Shown piece by piece: positions 48,614 through 60,410 of a stretch of 64,000 nucleotides of DNA (positions are counted from its first letter, which is position 1; every line of letters starts with the position of its first letter). A program made the position numbers and the translations under genes. The notes below the pieces were generated by a model. The model searched no databases. It saw nothing but the letters and a program-made list of their open reading frames with translations, and was not told the DNA's origin. This stretch comes from Cryptomeria japonica (taxonomy: Eukaryota > Streptophyta > Pinopsida > Cupressales > Cupressaceae): NCBI RefSeq assembly GCF_030272615.1, contig NC_081413.1, forward strand, positions 718,847,867-718,911,866. Reading direction: 5' to 3'.

Positions 48614-49980
48614 TGTAGACACCCAAAAATGGTCAACGCTTGCGAGGTCATACTTTAACATTTGCGCATTGCCTCATTTTAGGTTTTTGCGTCGCATTAA
48701 CATTTCTCCTATGTCACGCACTTGGTTTTTTATCATTTGCAAACATCGAGTCATTCTTCTACATTCTTCAATCATCTCGTCTTCGAATTTGGTCTTGTCG
48801 ACAACATTATCCAGTCGTGATTTTGATCGATTTTACTCTGTCGCATCAATGTGCGTATTCATTTGTCATCATTTTGGACATCATCAATCCTAATTAGGGT
48901 TTTGTCCTCCTAGCAATCTTATCAATTTTATCATCAATCTTATCATTTTGGACATCGTCAATCTTAATTAGGGTTTTGTCCTCTTTTCAATTGTCGATTT
49001 ATCATCAATCCTTCAATCTTGTCATTTTAACAATCGATTTGTCATCGATCGTTGTCATGTTCAATCTTGTCATCTTGCGATCAATTTGTCATTGATCATG
49101 GTCGTTATCAACCTTGTCATTTTGTGACCGATTTGTCATCGATCGTTATCTGTCTCAATTGTGTCAATTTGGATCAATTTGTCATTGTTCCTCGTCAATT
49201 GGCGCATCTATCAATCAAATCATTTTGTCGCATTGGTCATTTATCAATCAAATCATTTTGTCGCATTGGTCATTTATCAAATCAAATCATGATCAAGTCA
49301 ATTATAGACCTAATTGTCATCCTCGCATTTCTAATTCGCCTTCTAGGGTTTTATGATTTAATCATTTAACCTAATGTGTCATTTCTTCCTTTAGGATTAC
49401 TAAATTATTTATTAATCCTAAGTTTTCTCATTACAATTAAATATTCATTTAATTGGCTAATTATTCCTCTTTGTGAGTGAATTAATTAATAAATGAAAAA
49501 TTATTGGTTAATTCATTAATTTCTAATTTCCTATTTTCATTATTCTCTAATTTCCTAATTTCTTAATTCTTAAATTCAATTTTCTCCTATTTCTTTCCTA
49601 AATTTATGGCAATGACATAGAAATTTGTCATAAAATGTCATAAATTGTCATAAAATTCTTGACATAGAAATGTGTCATAGAATTTGTCATAGGAAATGTC
49701 ATAAAATGTCATAAATTCTTGACATAGAAATTTGTCATGAATTGTCATAAGCCTTGCATAGCAATTTGTCATAGATATGTCATAACTTTGCTATTCTTGA
49801 TTTGAATTTCTATTCAAATCTCTATCATGCTAATCTTGTCATCTCTCCAATTCTTCTATAAATTGGATGAATTTTCTTCAATCAATCCCTTTGAATCCCG
49901 AATCCGAATTTTCTATCAAATTACTGAACTTACGCTTCTAGTACTCTTGCGCCATAATCTTGTCTATTTGCTTTCATCTC
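48614..49980 (+). mobile_element. LTR-like insertion inside the gag-only element
   Basis: It starts TGTAGACACCC right where the gag frame is broken and may end at TTCATCTCA (49980). TGTGTAT lies directly outside both ends (48607-48613 and 49981-49987), longer than the usual 5-bp duplication. Inside are GTCATTTTGTCATC-type words, a TATAAATT box at about 49857, and no ORF. I read it as a solo LTR in plus orientation, but the right boundary is uncertain. Confidence 0.45.
49214..49279 (+). repeat. Tandem duplication, about 31 bp unit
   Basis: Two successive copies of AATCATTTTGTCGCATTGG plus TCATTTATCAATC-like sequence. Just downstream (49610-49790) lies a looser array of TTGTCATA / GACATAGAAATTTG words. 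Confidence 0.8.
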
Positions 49981-50178
49981 ATGTGTATGCACTTGAAGGT
50001 GGGATCCACAAACAAAGGCTATTTGGAGAGGAAAGAACAACAATGGAGCCGCATGGAAGAAGCATCCAAATTAGCATATGGTTTGCATGATATTTTCATT
50101 TTGAATGCTTTGTTTCCATACCTCTATTGAATGTGCTTTAGAATTAGGTTCATTTCAATGAGTTTTCTTATGATTGAG
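49981..50178 (-). other. Leader-like sequence of the gag-only element
   Basis: This 0.2 kb separates the LTR-like insert from the duplicated gag fragment. It has no similarity that I can see to the rest of the window. It may be 5' leader of the element or the end of the insert. Confidence 0.3.
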
Positions 50179-50660
50179 CTATCAAGAGAAAGTGGGCTCG
50201 CAACATCAAATGTGGGCACACTAAACTTGGATTGATTCATAGAGGCAATTTGTTGCTATAAAGAAGAGACAGTTTGTGCAAGATTGTTAATGGTCGCTTC
50301 AGTCGAAGAATTCATATTAGACGTGTTAGATTGCGATGGAGGTGTTATGTTATTGAAAGAAGGTAGAGAGTAAGGTGGTGGGACACTATGATAGTTAGTC
50401 ATAGGAGATGATTGGACAGGAGGAACACTACAAGGAGGAATGGAAGGGTTAAATGAATTGCCCCCTTGTGTCATGTTCATTTGTGGAGATATAAGAGGAA
50501 CACTCACTGAAGGAATGAATGAAGAAGTTGGATTGAATGAAGGAAGAGGGTTGATTGAAGAAGAGGGATTGCCCCCATGACTGGTGATCATAGGAGGAAT
50601 GTCTCATGTTGAAGTAGTCATTATGTTTGATGTAAAAGTAGGTATACTAGCAATAGGAGT
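50179..50660 (-). pseudogene. Duplicated gag N-terminal fragment next to the 5' LTR
   Basis: It is a nearly identical copy of 48097-48571 in the same orientation (minus). It encodes the Ser/Pro-rich gag N-terminus from MITSHGGNPSSS to about NLAQTVSSL. It joins the 5' LTR directly (AGGAGTC|ATTCTTCC at about 50658-50664), with no PBS between. Confidence 0.9.
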
Positions 50661-51892
50661 CATTCTTCCCTCCCCAACTCCGAGGAGAGAGAAGGGAGAG
50701 TCACTAGGGTTGATGGTTTTCACTTAGGAGGGACTTTACATTCAAAAGAGGGGTTGAAACCCACAAGATCCAATCCCACGCAATGCAATATTGGATTCTA
50801 TATGAGTTTCAAGGGTTGTGATAGCAAGGATACCCTCTTTTGTAAAGAAATGTAGATAGAAAGATTGAGCTAGGAATACATAGAAAGTGAGAAAGATTCG
50901 CTTATAAACTGAGCTAGGGATATGATATGAAGCTGCGGACCTGGAATTAGCAGTAAAATGTCAAGACGACGCTGTCCTGCAAATTTGAGCAAAAGTTGAT
51001 GGGACGATGGCGCCCGGCGTGCACACGGTCCTCCGAAAAATCCGCGAAACGAAGGGGGATCTGTTCGTCTCTGCATAAGGATTCCAGATCTTCAATTTCA
51101 GCCGCGTACCTGCAACCTACACACAGAAAAGTGAAGATGATTGGGGGGTTAGGGATGAGGGGTTTGCCTTTAGGTCAAACCCCGGTTTTGGAATTAACCA
51201 AGAAATGAGAAATGCTGTAAATGTAATGTAAAACAAGTACTAATACCTTGTTGTAAGGATGTTTGTATCGTTATATGCGAAGGTATAGATGTTGTTGTAT
51301 GTTGTATGTTGTATGTTGTATGTTGTAATATGTGATCTCCTCTTCAATGGTTGAATCCTTGTCTTGAATGCAACACTTAGCCTTGAATGGAGACTTAGAA
51401 TGATCAATTGCTTGAAGGAATGCTTGAATGCTTGAATGCTTGAATGTTTGAATATCGTTTCCACCTTTTTCCATCCTCCCAAAATGAGAGAGGAAAAGTA
51501 GTTTATATACTTGCCAATTAGGGTTAAAAGACTGATTTTCCCGACCTTAGGCCGACCAGGAAATGTTATTTTCCAATTTGCAAACAAAAAGGCTCGAAGT
51601 CCCATAGGAGACCGGGCCCAAAATAGGGCTAGGGACCAGGGTGCTGGGCGCCATGGTCCTGGGGGATGAGGGTGCTGGGTGCCCTGGTCCTGAAGGACCA
51701 GGGCGCTGGGCGCTCTAGTCCCACCTCCCGAGACAGCAGGGTGCAAGGAGGATCAGGCAGGGTGCTGGAAAAATGTAGTTTTTGATGTCATGAGCAAGTT
51801 TTGGGGTCTCCATTCAGGTTCAGTGTTGCGTCACCATCGTGAAGACCCAAATGCAGTCAAAATTGCAAGTGTCACAATTTTAGGATGCTACA
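50661..51892 (-). repeat. 5' LTR of the gag-only element, inner end missing
   Basis: It matches 43604-44820 with about 28 substitutions and small indels, including a longer TTGTATG microsatellite. The last 24-28 bp of the LTR (present at 43577-43603) and the PBS are absent. The outer end TACA and the GTTCC duplication are intact. Confidence 0.9.
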
Positions 51893-51897
51893 GTTCC

Positions 51898-52211
51898 GGA
51901 CATCAAAGGAGAGTACCATCAAGACCGCGTTGGTATAGGGTTTCAGCAATAATGGTATATCGAGCAGTTTGCCGAATGAAGGTTTTACGTTGGTTATTCG
52001 ATTGGTTGGGAGGAAGGGTGTGATCGCGGAGATAGGTGTAGAATTCACCATACCATGGGGATTCAGAACCGACAAGGCGACATATCATTTCGGATTCAAG
52101 GATATCATAAGCGGGGATCCAAAGCTATTCTACCAAGAACTCGTAGCGTGTTGAATTCTGTGGAAGATCTAGGAGAGATGCGATGGTAGCCATGGCATCA
52201 GCAGCTCGATT
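51898..52211 (-). pseudogene. Tat-like pol linker between second RNase H and integrase
   Basis: On the minus strand this continues from the second RNase H (NRAADAMATIASLL) to ARYTIIAETLYQRGLDGTLL and CPE, the usual lead-in to the integrase zinc finger. It is broken by TAG just after PRD, TAG after FLVE, and TGA before CPE. Each stands where Gln, Gln and Arg are expected. It joins 43571 once the nested element is disregarded. Confidence 0.85.
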
Positions 52212-53540
52212 CTAATCTCTTGGTATCTGCTCAAAAGTGATAGTAGTAAATGATGTCTCTAGAGTGTCCACCATTTTCTTATATGGCATGAGTTTATCAT
52301 CCTTTGTCTGATATTCATCTGTTGCTTGTCGAATGACCAGTTGTGAGTCGCCATATACTTGTAGTTCTTGTAATTTCCATTGTACGGCTAGCCTGAGTCC
52401 TATGATCAAGGCCTCATACTCTGCTATGTTGTTTGTGCATGGAAATGTGAGCCTGTAAGACTTTGGGATGCTATCACCTTGAGGTGTGATAAACAGAATG
52501 CCTGCCCTCGAGCCATGCCTAGTGTACAAACCATCAAAGTAGAGTTTCCATGGTTGTGCTGTTGTGATTATGAATATCTCTTCATCTGGAAAATTGGAAA
52601 TGAGAGGATGATCACCCATGAGTGGTGCATCAGCCAACTGATCTGCAATAACTTGCCCTTTGATAGCTTTATGATCCACATACTCGATGTCAAATTCACT
52701 TAGAATCATCACCCATTTGGCCAAGCGGCCTGTCAATGCTGCTTTGCTGAGTAAATACTTGAGTGGATCAATCTTTTCAATGAGTTGTACTTTGTGTGTT
52801 AATAGATAGTTCGTCAGTTTAGTGGCTGCCAGGATTACTGTTAGGCAAGCTCGCTCAATAGGTGTGTAATTGAGTTCATAGCCCACCAGTGTGCGAGAGA
52901 TGTAGTAAACAACACACTCTTTTCCTTCTGCATTATGTTGTGCTAGTAGTACACCCAATGCTGTACTTGTTGCTGAGATATAGAGTAACAACGGTCTACT
53001 TGGATCTGGTGGCATCAGCAATGGTGGATTCATGAGATAGTCTTTAAGTGTCTGAAATACTTGCTGGCATTTAGCATCCCATTGAAAGCAGATGTTCTTG
53101 TGTAGCAGGTGTGTAAAGGGGTGACACTTATCAGCCAATTGTGCAATGAATCTTCGGATGGATTGAAGTTGCCCTTGTAATGTCCTTAGTTGACTGATAT
53201 TCTTTGGTGGTGGCATATCCTTGATTGCTTTTACCTTTGCTGGGTCGACCTCAATACCTTTGCTTGAGACAATGTACCCTAGAAGCTTCCCGGAGGTCAC
53301 TCCAAAGACACATTTCTTGGGGTTGAGTCAAACATGGTATTGTTCCAGTCTATCAAAGATTTTATCTAAGATGTGGAGATGCCCTTCTCTGGTGAGTGAT
53401 TTTGCTAGTAAGTCATCCACATAATCTTCCATCATAGTATGCATCATGTCATGGTCATTGCTTGTTGATAGGTCGCTCCTGTATTCTTTAGACCAAAAGG
53501 CATTATATTCCAGCAATATGTGCCCCATGGACATGTGAAG
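52212..53540 (-). pseudogene. Tat-like reverse transcriptase C-terminal part and two RNase H domains
   Basis: From the YVDDLLAKS catalytic motif (about 53415) through the RT thumb (LNPKKCVFGV), preceded by a TGA where Arg is expected, to a first RNase H of the gypsy type (ATSTALGVLLAQ, YYISRTL, IERACLTVILA). A second, archaeal-like RNase H follows (YFDGLYTRHGSRAG, NIAEYEAL, VYGDSQLV, NRAADAMA), with all four acidic positions visible. The dual RNase H is the hallmark of the Tat lineage. The long frame 52212-53300 has no stop. A deletion of a few bases near 53460 shifts the frame just before YVDD. Confidence 0.92.
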
Positions 53541-55300
53541 GCTGTCTTATGTTGATCTTCTGGTGCGATCTTTATCTGATTGCATCCTGAAAAGCCATCC
53601 ATGAGTGAAAGCATGGCATGTCCTGCTGTCAAATCCACTATGATCTCAATATTGGGAAGGGGGAAGTCATCCTTAGGACAGGCCTTATTCAGATCTCTGA
53701 AGTCAGTACAAATGCGGATGCCCACTTTTGGTTTGCCGACAGGCACAATATTGGAGATCCATTCGGCATAATCAATTGGTCTAATGAAACCAACATCTAG
53801 GAGTTTCTTGAGTTCTGTTTTGACTAGCACTGCAATCTGAGGATGCATCTTATGAAGCTTCTGCTTGACAGGTTTGGCTCCTTCTGCTACGGTGAGGTGA
53901 TGCATGACTAAATCAGGATCAAGCCCAGGCATATCTGCATATGACCATGCAAAGTTGATCTGACGCTGTTGAAAGAACTCTATAAACTTAGGCTGTTCCT
54001 CTGGAGTGAGAAGAGATGCCAGATGTATGAGATGAGGATTTTCAAGAGTTCCCACATTGTATTCTTTGGTTTCCTCGATGAGAATCGTTGATTGTTCCTG
54101 TTGTGTACTATCAGGGAGAATGTCAAACCCTTCATCCTTAGGTGCCTCAGAGAGGTTTTCACCATTGGATACACTCTTTCTTTTTACTTTTGTCGGATCA
54201 AACAGTGCCATAGTGTGGTTTTCACTAGAAGATCCATGTTTTATTGTTATATTTTTGCAGCTGAAAGGTTTGGCATCCGCCCCGAAGTATGCTGTGCTAT
54301 TAAGTTCTATGGTGAATCCAGCTTTGTGATCCCCGCTTGGTAGGTTATCCCTTAATTCCAAAAAGTCAATGATGGCCTCATCATTTTGGAAGAAGTCAAG
54401 ACATGGGGGATTTGGTTGGTTCCATTCGATGAGTTCAGGGTGGATAATGGGCATTACTTCATCGATTAGGTTAAGTGCGTTAGATGTATCAGTGAGGGTT
54501 AAGACGTTATGGTGAAGGTCGTTAATGGTACTCTCCCTATCAGAATCAGGCATGGGATGAGACGTAGGGTCTGTGGAAGATGTTTCCAGCTCAGGAACCC
54601 AAGTGGTCTTTATCTGTGCTTCTCCATAGACAGGGATGTCTTTGCGTGGCGGAGGTGGTGATGTGTCTTCCTCATCTGAAGTGTTAAGCTGTACCGAATC
54701 AAATTCCCACTCATGTGAGTCGGTCTCTGAGTCACTTTCTAGCATCTGATTGCTATACCATATTGGGATGTCCTTTGAGTTAAACACTGCAGGTGTGATT
54801 GGTTGATGTACCTTTGTAGTGATCAGTGCTACAAGAAGATTAATGGGGATAAAAGAATTTGATACGGGAAGTATCGGTAATATTGACTCAGTGGTTTCTG
54901 CTGGAACTGTTGGTGCCATAGATGTTGTTGTGGGTTCTGACACAGTTACTACTGCTAATGGTATTATTGATGGGCTTACTGGTTCGTTTGGTGGGATGAG
55001 TGGCATTGGTGATGGCTGTGTTGGGGTTTTGAGCCTCAATGGGGCAGTTGGGATGGTGCTTGATGGTGCTTTGATTATGAAAGGTGTTTGCTTTGCAGTA
55101 GGTGGACAAAATGGTTTGCTGGGTTTTCCTTTGAACTTGAGTTTAGGAAAGATCTCTTTTTCAAAGCCTAGGCCTGTATTACCTTTGGGCTTTAATTCTG
55201 GTAGTAGAGGTTCATGTCGTCCCTATTTGCAATATCCCAAAGCACTCTGACCATCATACCCCATTCGTTGCATAATGAGGAGACCTTTGCCATACTGATC
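53444..55300 (-). pseudogene. Tat-like G-patch segment, linker and reverse transcriptase N-terminal part
   Basis: On the minus strand, a G-patch-like stretch MGYDGQSALGYCK, then (after TAG, Gln expected) LKPKGNTGLGFE at about 55175-55290. A 400-residue Ser/Thr/Pro/acidic linker follows, then RT: NFAWSYADMPGLDPDLVMH, GFIRPIDYAEWISNIVPVGK, GIRICTDFRDLNKACPKDDF and LSLMDGFSGCNQI, with NIMPFGLKNTGATYQ near the end. The frame is open from 55039 to 53444. RT copies element RNA into DNA in the particle. Confidence 0.9.
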
Positions 55301-55453
55301 TGTAGGAAGTGTAACTCACGGTATATCAGTGGTGATGGGATCTTTATAGATCCATTCCGCTAGGTCCTCATCTTGTGTTTCTTCCTCTTGACTCTTTCCA
55401 AGAATGAAAGGTGTCAAAGCACATGTTGGTATGTTTAGTGGTTGCTGGAGTAC

Positions 55454-56496
55454 CTACTGTGGTTTACCATGTGTTCTAGGAGAAGTGGGCATTTGTCCCA
55501 CACAAAAGAGTTGACTCAAGTTGTATTCCCCAGGACCTTCCTCTACTATTTTCATCTTAAGCTTTTCTTGCTTTGGTATAGTGGTGTTCGAACTGGCAAG
55601 AGAGGCTGGACTTATATATGATGTGGAGGAAATGGCTTCTCTATTATTAGGAATAGTAATCTCTGGTTGATGGCTGATATTATGGCAATATGCAAAGGGA
55701 TTTGCGTCGCCCAGAATTGTGATCTCTACACCATTATGTGGGAACTTGATACATTGATGGTAGGTAGATGGAACGACTTGCATGGCATGTATCCAAGGTC
55801 TTCCTAACAATAGATTGTAGGGCAGAGGAAGGTCCAAACTTGACAAATGATGTGCTTTACCACGGGGCCCACTCGGATTGGTAGTACCATAGCTCCTTTG
55901 GATGAACGCTCCGCATCGTCATAGGCTTTGATTGTGATCTTCTGACGAGGATCCACTGATTCTACGGCATATCCCAATGCTATGACCAACTGCAGTGTAC
56001 AAATATTTAGGCCTGCTCCATTATCAATCAAGACTCGCTTGATCCTATGCTGGTTAATAAATCCTTTGATGTGGAGTGAGGCGTTATGCGGTTGCTGGAA
56101 GGAAGAGTTGTCACTTTCGGAAAAAGTGAGACAAGGTGATGACTTTAGACTTCCAACCATGGCTTGAAATTGGTCTGTATTCAGATTTGCAGGGACTGAC
56201 GCCTCTTGGAGTGCTTGATCCAAGATAGTTTTATGAGAGGGCGATAGGCACAGAAGCTCTAAAATGGATATAAGTGCTGGGGTTTTGTCTAATTGTTCCA
56301 CAAGATTGTACTGCTTTGGGATGGAGGTGGTGCCTTGTGGAGCTGCCTTGATGGTAACTTTGCCGCGACGCGTAACAACATTGCAATTTGAGTTGGGATT
56401 TTTGAAGGTTATGGTTGCCACTTGTTCATTGGCATCATACAGATGATTTACAGTGTAATTATACGTAGCCTGCGTATAATCAGTAGTATCAGTGCC
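55454..56496 (-). pseudogene. Tat-like aspartic protease region
   Basis: Minus-strand frame 56421-55804 holds IKRVLIDNGAGLNICTLQL, with the catalytic Asp-Asn-Gly where many families have Asp-Ser/Thr-Gly. It continues past a one-base frame slip at about 55830 to DLPLPYNLLLGRPWIHAM, the conserved flap-to-C-terminal segment. A TGA just upstream (about 56494) stands in a run open on both sides. The protease would cut the gag-pol polyprotein. Confidence 0.85.
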
Positions 56497-58076
56497 TCAC
56501 CTGGAAGTGGAAGGACCCCTTTGATCTTGTGATGGAAGTGGATTTTTGAACATCAGATGATCATTATTTGTTGTTTTTGGGTTATGTCTTTCAATTTCAA
56601 TTTCTCCTCGATCAATAAGATCCTGAATGAGATCTTTCAATCGGTGACAATTACTTGTCTTGTGTCCTCTTCCTTGATGGAATTCACAGTGTTCAGTATC
56701 TCTCCACCATGCCGGTTTGACCTGAGGCTCATAGTTTGATAGTTTAGGTAGAGTGACCAAATTTTGAGAAATGAGTTGTCGCAATACTGTTTCAATGGGT
56801 TCCCCTAAGGGAGTGTATGTGCATTTCTATTTTTGCTGACGAGGTCTTGGTTCATCATGAGATGTGATGCGACCTTGATTAGAAGGAACATTTGTGTTGT
56901 TTTGAGGTGGAGGATTTTGTTCTGCAAACCAAACCACAGGTTGTACGTTTTGGATAGTCCAGGTATCCACAACCCCATCATTGACGATATTCTTGTTTCT
57001 ATTCCAGAAGCTTGGTTTATCACTATTGAAGCGTGGGCGAGGACCATCTTTTGGTTCATTAAAGATTTTGATGAGTCCTTTCTTGATGAGTGCCCATTCA
57101 CATTTTAAACCCTTGGTGATCATATCATTAAAAGAGTCAGTGTCTTTGACATCCAGGTGAAATTCCATTTCTTCATTTAATTTGGAAATGAATATTTCCA
57201 CTAGTTCTCGTTCAGGTAACTGAAGAGAATGTCTACTAGACATTTGGCGCCATCGTTGTAGGAATACTGAGAATAGTTCACCTGGTTTTTGTTTGGTGTT
57301 GCACAGATCAACCATGGTGATGTCACGTTCAATGTTATGAGAGTAATGAGCGAGGAATTTTTTGATAAATTCCTCAAATGTTCTAATGCCTCTTGGTAGT
57401 CAGGAAAACCATGATGTGGTTGTTCCTCCCAAGCTTTGGGGAAAAAGGCGCATTAGGTAGGTGTCTTCATATGCCACTTCGAGACAAGCGGAATGAAATT
57501 CTTGGACATGATCGCGGGGATCCCCCTTTCCTCTATATTTTTCGAATTTGGGTGTTTCAAATCCTCTTGGAAAGGGTGGCATGTAAAGATTCCTATCAAA
57601 AGGATAGGGACAGATGTCATTGAGTGAGAATTGATTGGTCTTGACACCACTATGAAGTTGTTGGGCGAGATTCTCGACTTGTTGCCACAACATCTCCATT
57701 TCATTTGGAGGAGGAGGTGGTGGGTTACCTCGAGGAATGTTATATCTGATGGGATCTCTACCTCTTTCCTCTTCATGGTGACTTTTTCTTTCTGATTCTT
57801 GTCTTAATTGGGAAAGATCAAAGTCTGAGGGGAGTTTGGCTCCTTCTTGAGTGAGTTTTAAGAAGTGAGCATCCGCATTGCTCCTGAGTATTTCATCAAA
57901 CAATCTGTTAAAGAGAGGGTTATGCTGACCCCTTTCTATTGTTGCAGGAGTAGGAGTACTTGGGTTTTTGTCATTCGCATTTCCTCCAAGTGCTTCTTGG
58001 AATTCATTGAGATTTTCCTCTTCTTCTTCTTCTATTTCTATTTCTCGTTGCCGCGACTGTGATCGGGTTTGAGCCA
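56497..58076 (-). pseudogene. Tat-like gag
   Basis: The minus-strand start is taken at 58076 (MAQTRSQSRQREIEIEEEEE), the usual short basic gag N-terminus. An in-frame ATG at 58182 is possible. A gag fold follows with FEKYRGKGDPRDHVQEFHSA (about 57545-57490) and FLQRWRQMSSRH (about 57270). A zinc-knuckle-like CEFHQGRGHKTSNCHRLKDL lies at about 56690-56630. Breaks: TGA at 57400-57402 (Arg expected in SWFSRLPRG) and TAG at about 56827. Gag forms the particle. The knuckle has the same FHxxxGHxTxxC form as in the nested gag-only element. Confidence 0.9.
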
Positions 58077-60410
58077 TTTTGTTTATGAGTCTTTGTTGAA
58101 ATTGCATGAAAATGATGATGAGTTTTTGATGAAATGAGAGATTGATGGTTGGTGAATTGTGGTGCACGTGGATCTCTAGCACTTTTAAGGTAGATGTAAC
58201 TGAAATTCCTTCTTTGAATTGCTTGCTTGTTTGATAAGTTTGGATATGATAAGGTGTAGAGAAATCTGAGATGTGTTACAGATTGAACTACCTAGTAATG
58301 AGAGGATTCACTCATGAACTAGTTTTAACCTGCATAGATGTGTCTCTTAGGATGAGCTTATCCTAGATGTAGAAATAATCTAAAAAAGTGATGTGATGTT
58401 TTTGATTTCAAGCAATATCTATAAGAGAACTTGGGACAAGAACCTCTTAATGTTTTGAGAGTTGGGACGAATTGATGATGAAGTGATGATGTTTGAAAAA
58501 GATGATGGATGAAAATGTTTTCAATTTCAATAAAAACTTTGTGTTTCAAATGGGACAAACTCTACTTCTTCCCTTTCAGGTGTTGATGGTATTTCTTGAG
58601 CTGTGTTGTAGGTGATACAGACGTTTGGGAAGAAGTTGGGATTAATCTTACCTCCTTGATTTTTGTGACAACTCAGAGCTCTATATTGCATAAAAGCTCT
58701 GCGGTTCAATGATTCTGAATCAAATTCGTTTGCTTTGCCTTGAAGGTAGAGACGCATACGATGTAGAAAGACTCTATGTGAGACAAAGATTTGTCTATTA
58801 ATATAGAAGAATTTCCTCTTTTTGATCAAAGCCTTTGAGCTCAATGGTCTTCTTTTCAAGTTGATATTCTGATGATGCTTCTTCTTTTGCAAGATGTGAA
58901 GAATGGTCATAAAGATTTGACTCTTTGTTGTTTGTACCTTGTTTTTGATGTTTTTGGTTGTTTTGACAGATGTTTGGTTGGATGAATACTTTGTTTTTGG
59001 GAAGTGATTTTCTGATTTTTCTTTGACAAGAAAACAAAGCAAGCACACAAACACAAGAATGTTGCCTCAAAGGCACAAATGAGTATGGGTCTAGATCAAC
59101 CCAATCCTTTGGACTTGTATATGACCCTTCCTTTAGATGTATTTTAAGGTGTATTTCCAAAGCCTGAAGTCGGCTCAATTTGTACTTGGTCTTTAAAATG
59201 AGCACACTTCAAACACTTTTTATCCCTAAGGTCAAATGGCCAGTTGTGATAAATTTAGCCCACATCTTGATATTTCTTCGACTTTGGTACTACATACCTT
59301 ATGAATCCCGCTGTGGCAGGTAAGGATGTGATATACTAAGTCTTGCACGAGCATAACAAATAGATGATCCCTATGATGGGGGAGTCACCACTTTTATCAA
59401 GCCACAAGTGACTTTTTCAAAAAGCTATGTTTCTACTCAAGGAAATATGTATGGTGAGTATCTTGGGAGCAAAATCATCTATGCTCTTGCACTAAATTAT
59501 ATCGCAAATATTCTCAATCAATAGAATGGGTGGGATACTACTTAAAGGTGTTTAGTCATGTTCGATGTTTTTGGACATAAGTTCATTCTACAATGACTCA
59601 CTTAAGAGCCTTGTAACTGGTGGTGGGGCCCATTTGTCCTTTCAGCCAGTTACACTGTAGGAACAGCTATACCCAAGGCTACAGCTTTCGCTCTCACCTG
59701 ATTTTTATAGCGGCTCGAAGGATTTACCGCTCGAGGTCGTTCCCAAGAGTATCGATCCCTTGGTAGGCCTCTCTTAAAAAGATAAAATTTTGAGTGTTAC
59801 TAACACTTTTCTCTTGCACCTAGGACCACAAGAGCCAAGGGAGAGGATAGTGTGTGTTAGAGGTAGGACCACTCGACTGACCTTTGTGCACAAGTGTGCC
59901 AAACACATAAAACACTTGTTCTTTTTAATCCATCATGTCAAAAATGTGGTCTAACTATTAAGAGATGTTGCTCCAACAGCCATGGTATTCTTTTTAACTT
60001 CAAAGGCAATGTGTTTTGTAATCTAGATTTTTTGAAAATCTTGGTCAACTTAATGAAAAACACATTTTGCTTGAAGTAAAATTTGTTTGCAAAAATAAAA
60101 AACAAGTGGTTTGTTCTTTTTACTTGCCCAAAAATTGAAGTGTGGATTGTGATTTTTAAGTTTGATGCAAGAAAGAAAATTTGTTTGTTGATTTTAAGCA
60201 CCAAAAGACAAATGATCCTAACTAGAAAGCAACAGAATTTTGTGTTTTTCAAGTTTTTAAGCACCAAAAGACAGGTTTGTGATTTTTATGGTGAGTTTTT
60301 AACCTGCACAAACAAAAACGTGTTAGTAAAATCGATGTTCAAGGGGGGCTTCCACAAGCCTAAGAATTTCCATTTTTGTGGTTACAAGGTGATTTGGACG
60401 ACACTCTGTT
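58077..60410 (-). other. 5' leader of the Tat-like element
   Basis: About 2.3 kb between the motif array and gag. Minus-strand frames at 58527-59205 (135 and 175 codons, overlapping) are Lys-rich and unrecognised, and I do not call them genes. A long leader is normal for Tat-group elements. Confidence 0.6.

Larger units (their letters stand above)
43577..51892 (-). mobile_element. Gag-only Ty3/gypsy element nested in Tat pol, TSD GTTCC
   Basis: The outer ends are TGTA (43577) and TACA (51892), flanked by GTTCC at 43572-43576 and 51893-51897. The orientation is minus, with the polypurine tract (AAAGTGGGGGCTAAA as reverse complement of 44821-44835) next to the left LTR. The internal region has one long gag-type ORF and no RT, RNase H or integrase. 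The right (5') LTR lacks about its last 25 bp and the PBS and is fused to a duplicated gag fragment. Confidence 0.93.

Noticed and set aside
53980-55250. Plus-strand frames such as 54819-55250 opposite the Tat pol linker
   Set aside because: The minus strand carries a long conserved gag-pol frame here. The plus-strand translations (Gly/Val/Ser-rich) mirror its composition.
58527-59205. Two overlapping Lys-rich minus-strand ORFs in the Tat leader as genes
   Set aside because: No recognised domain, overlapping frames and AT-driven composition. Kept only as part of the leader.
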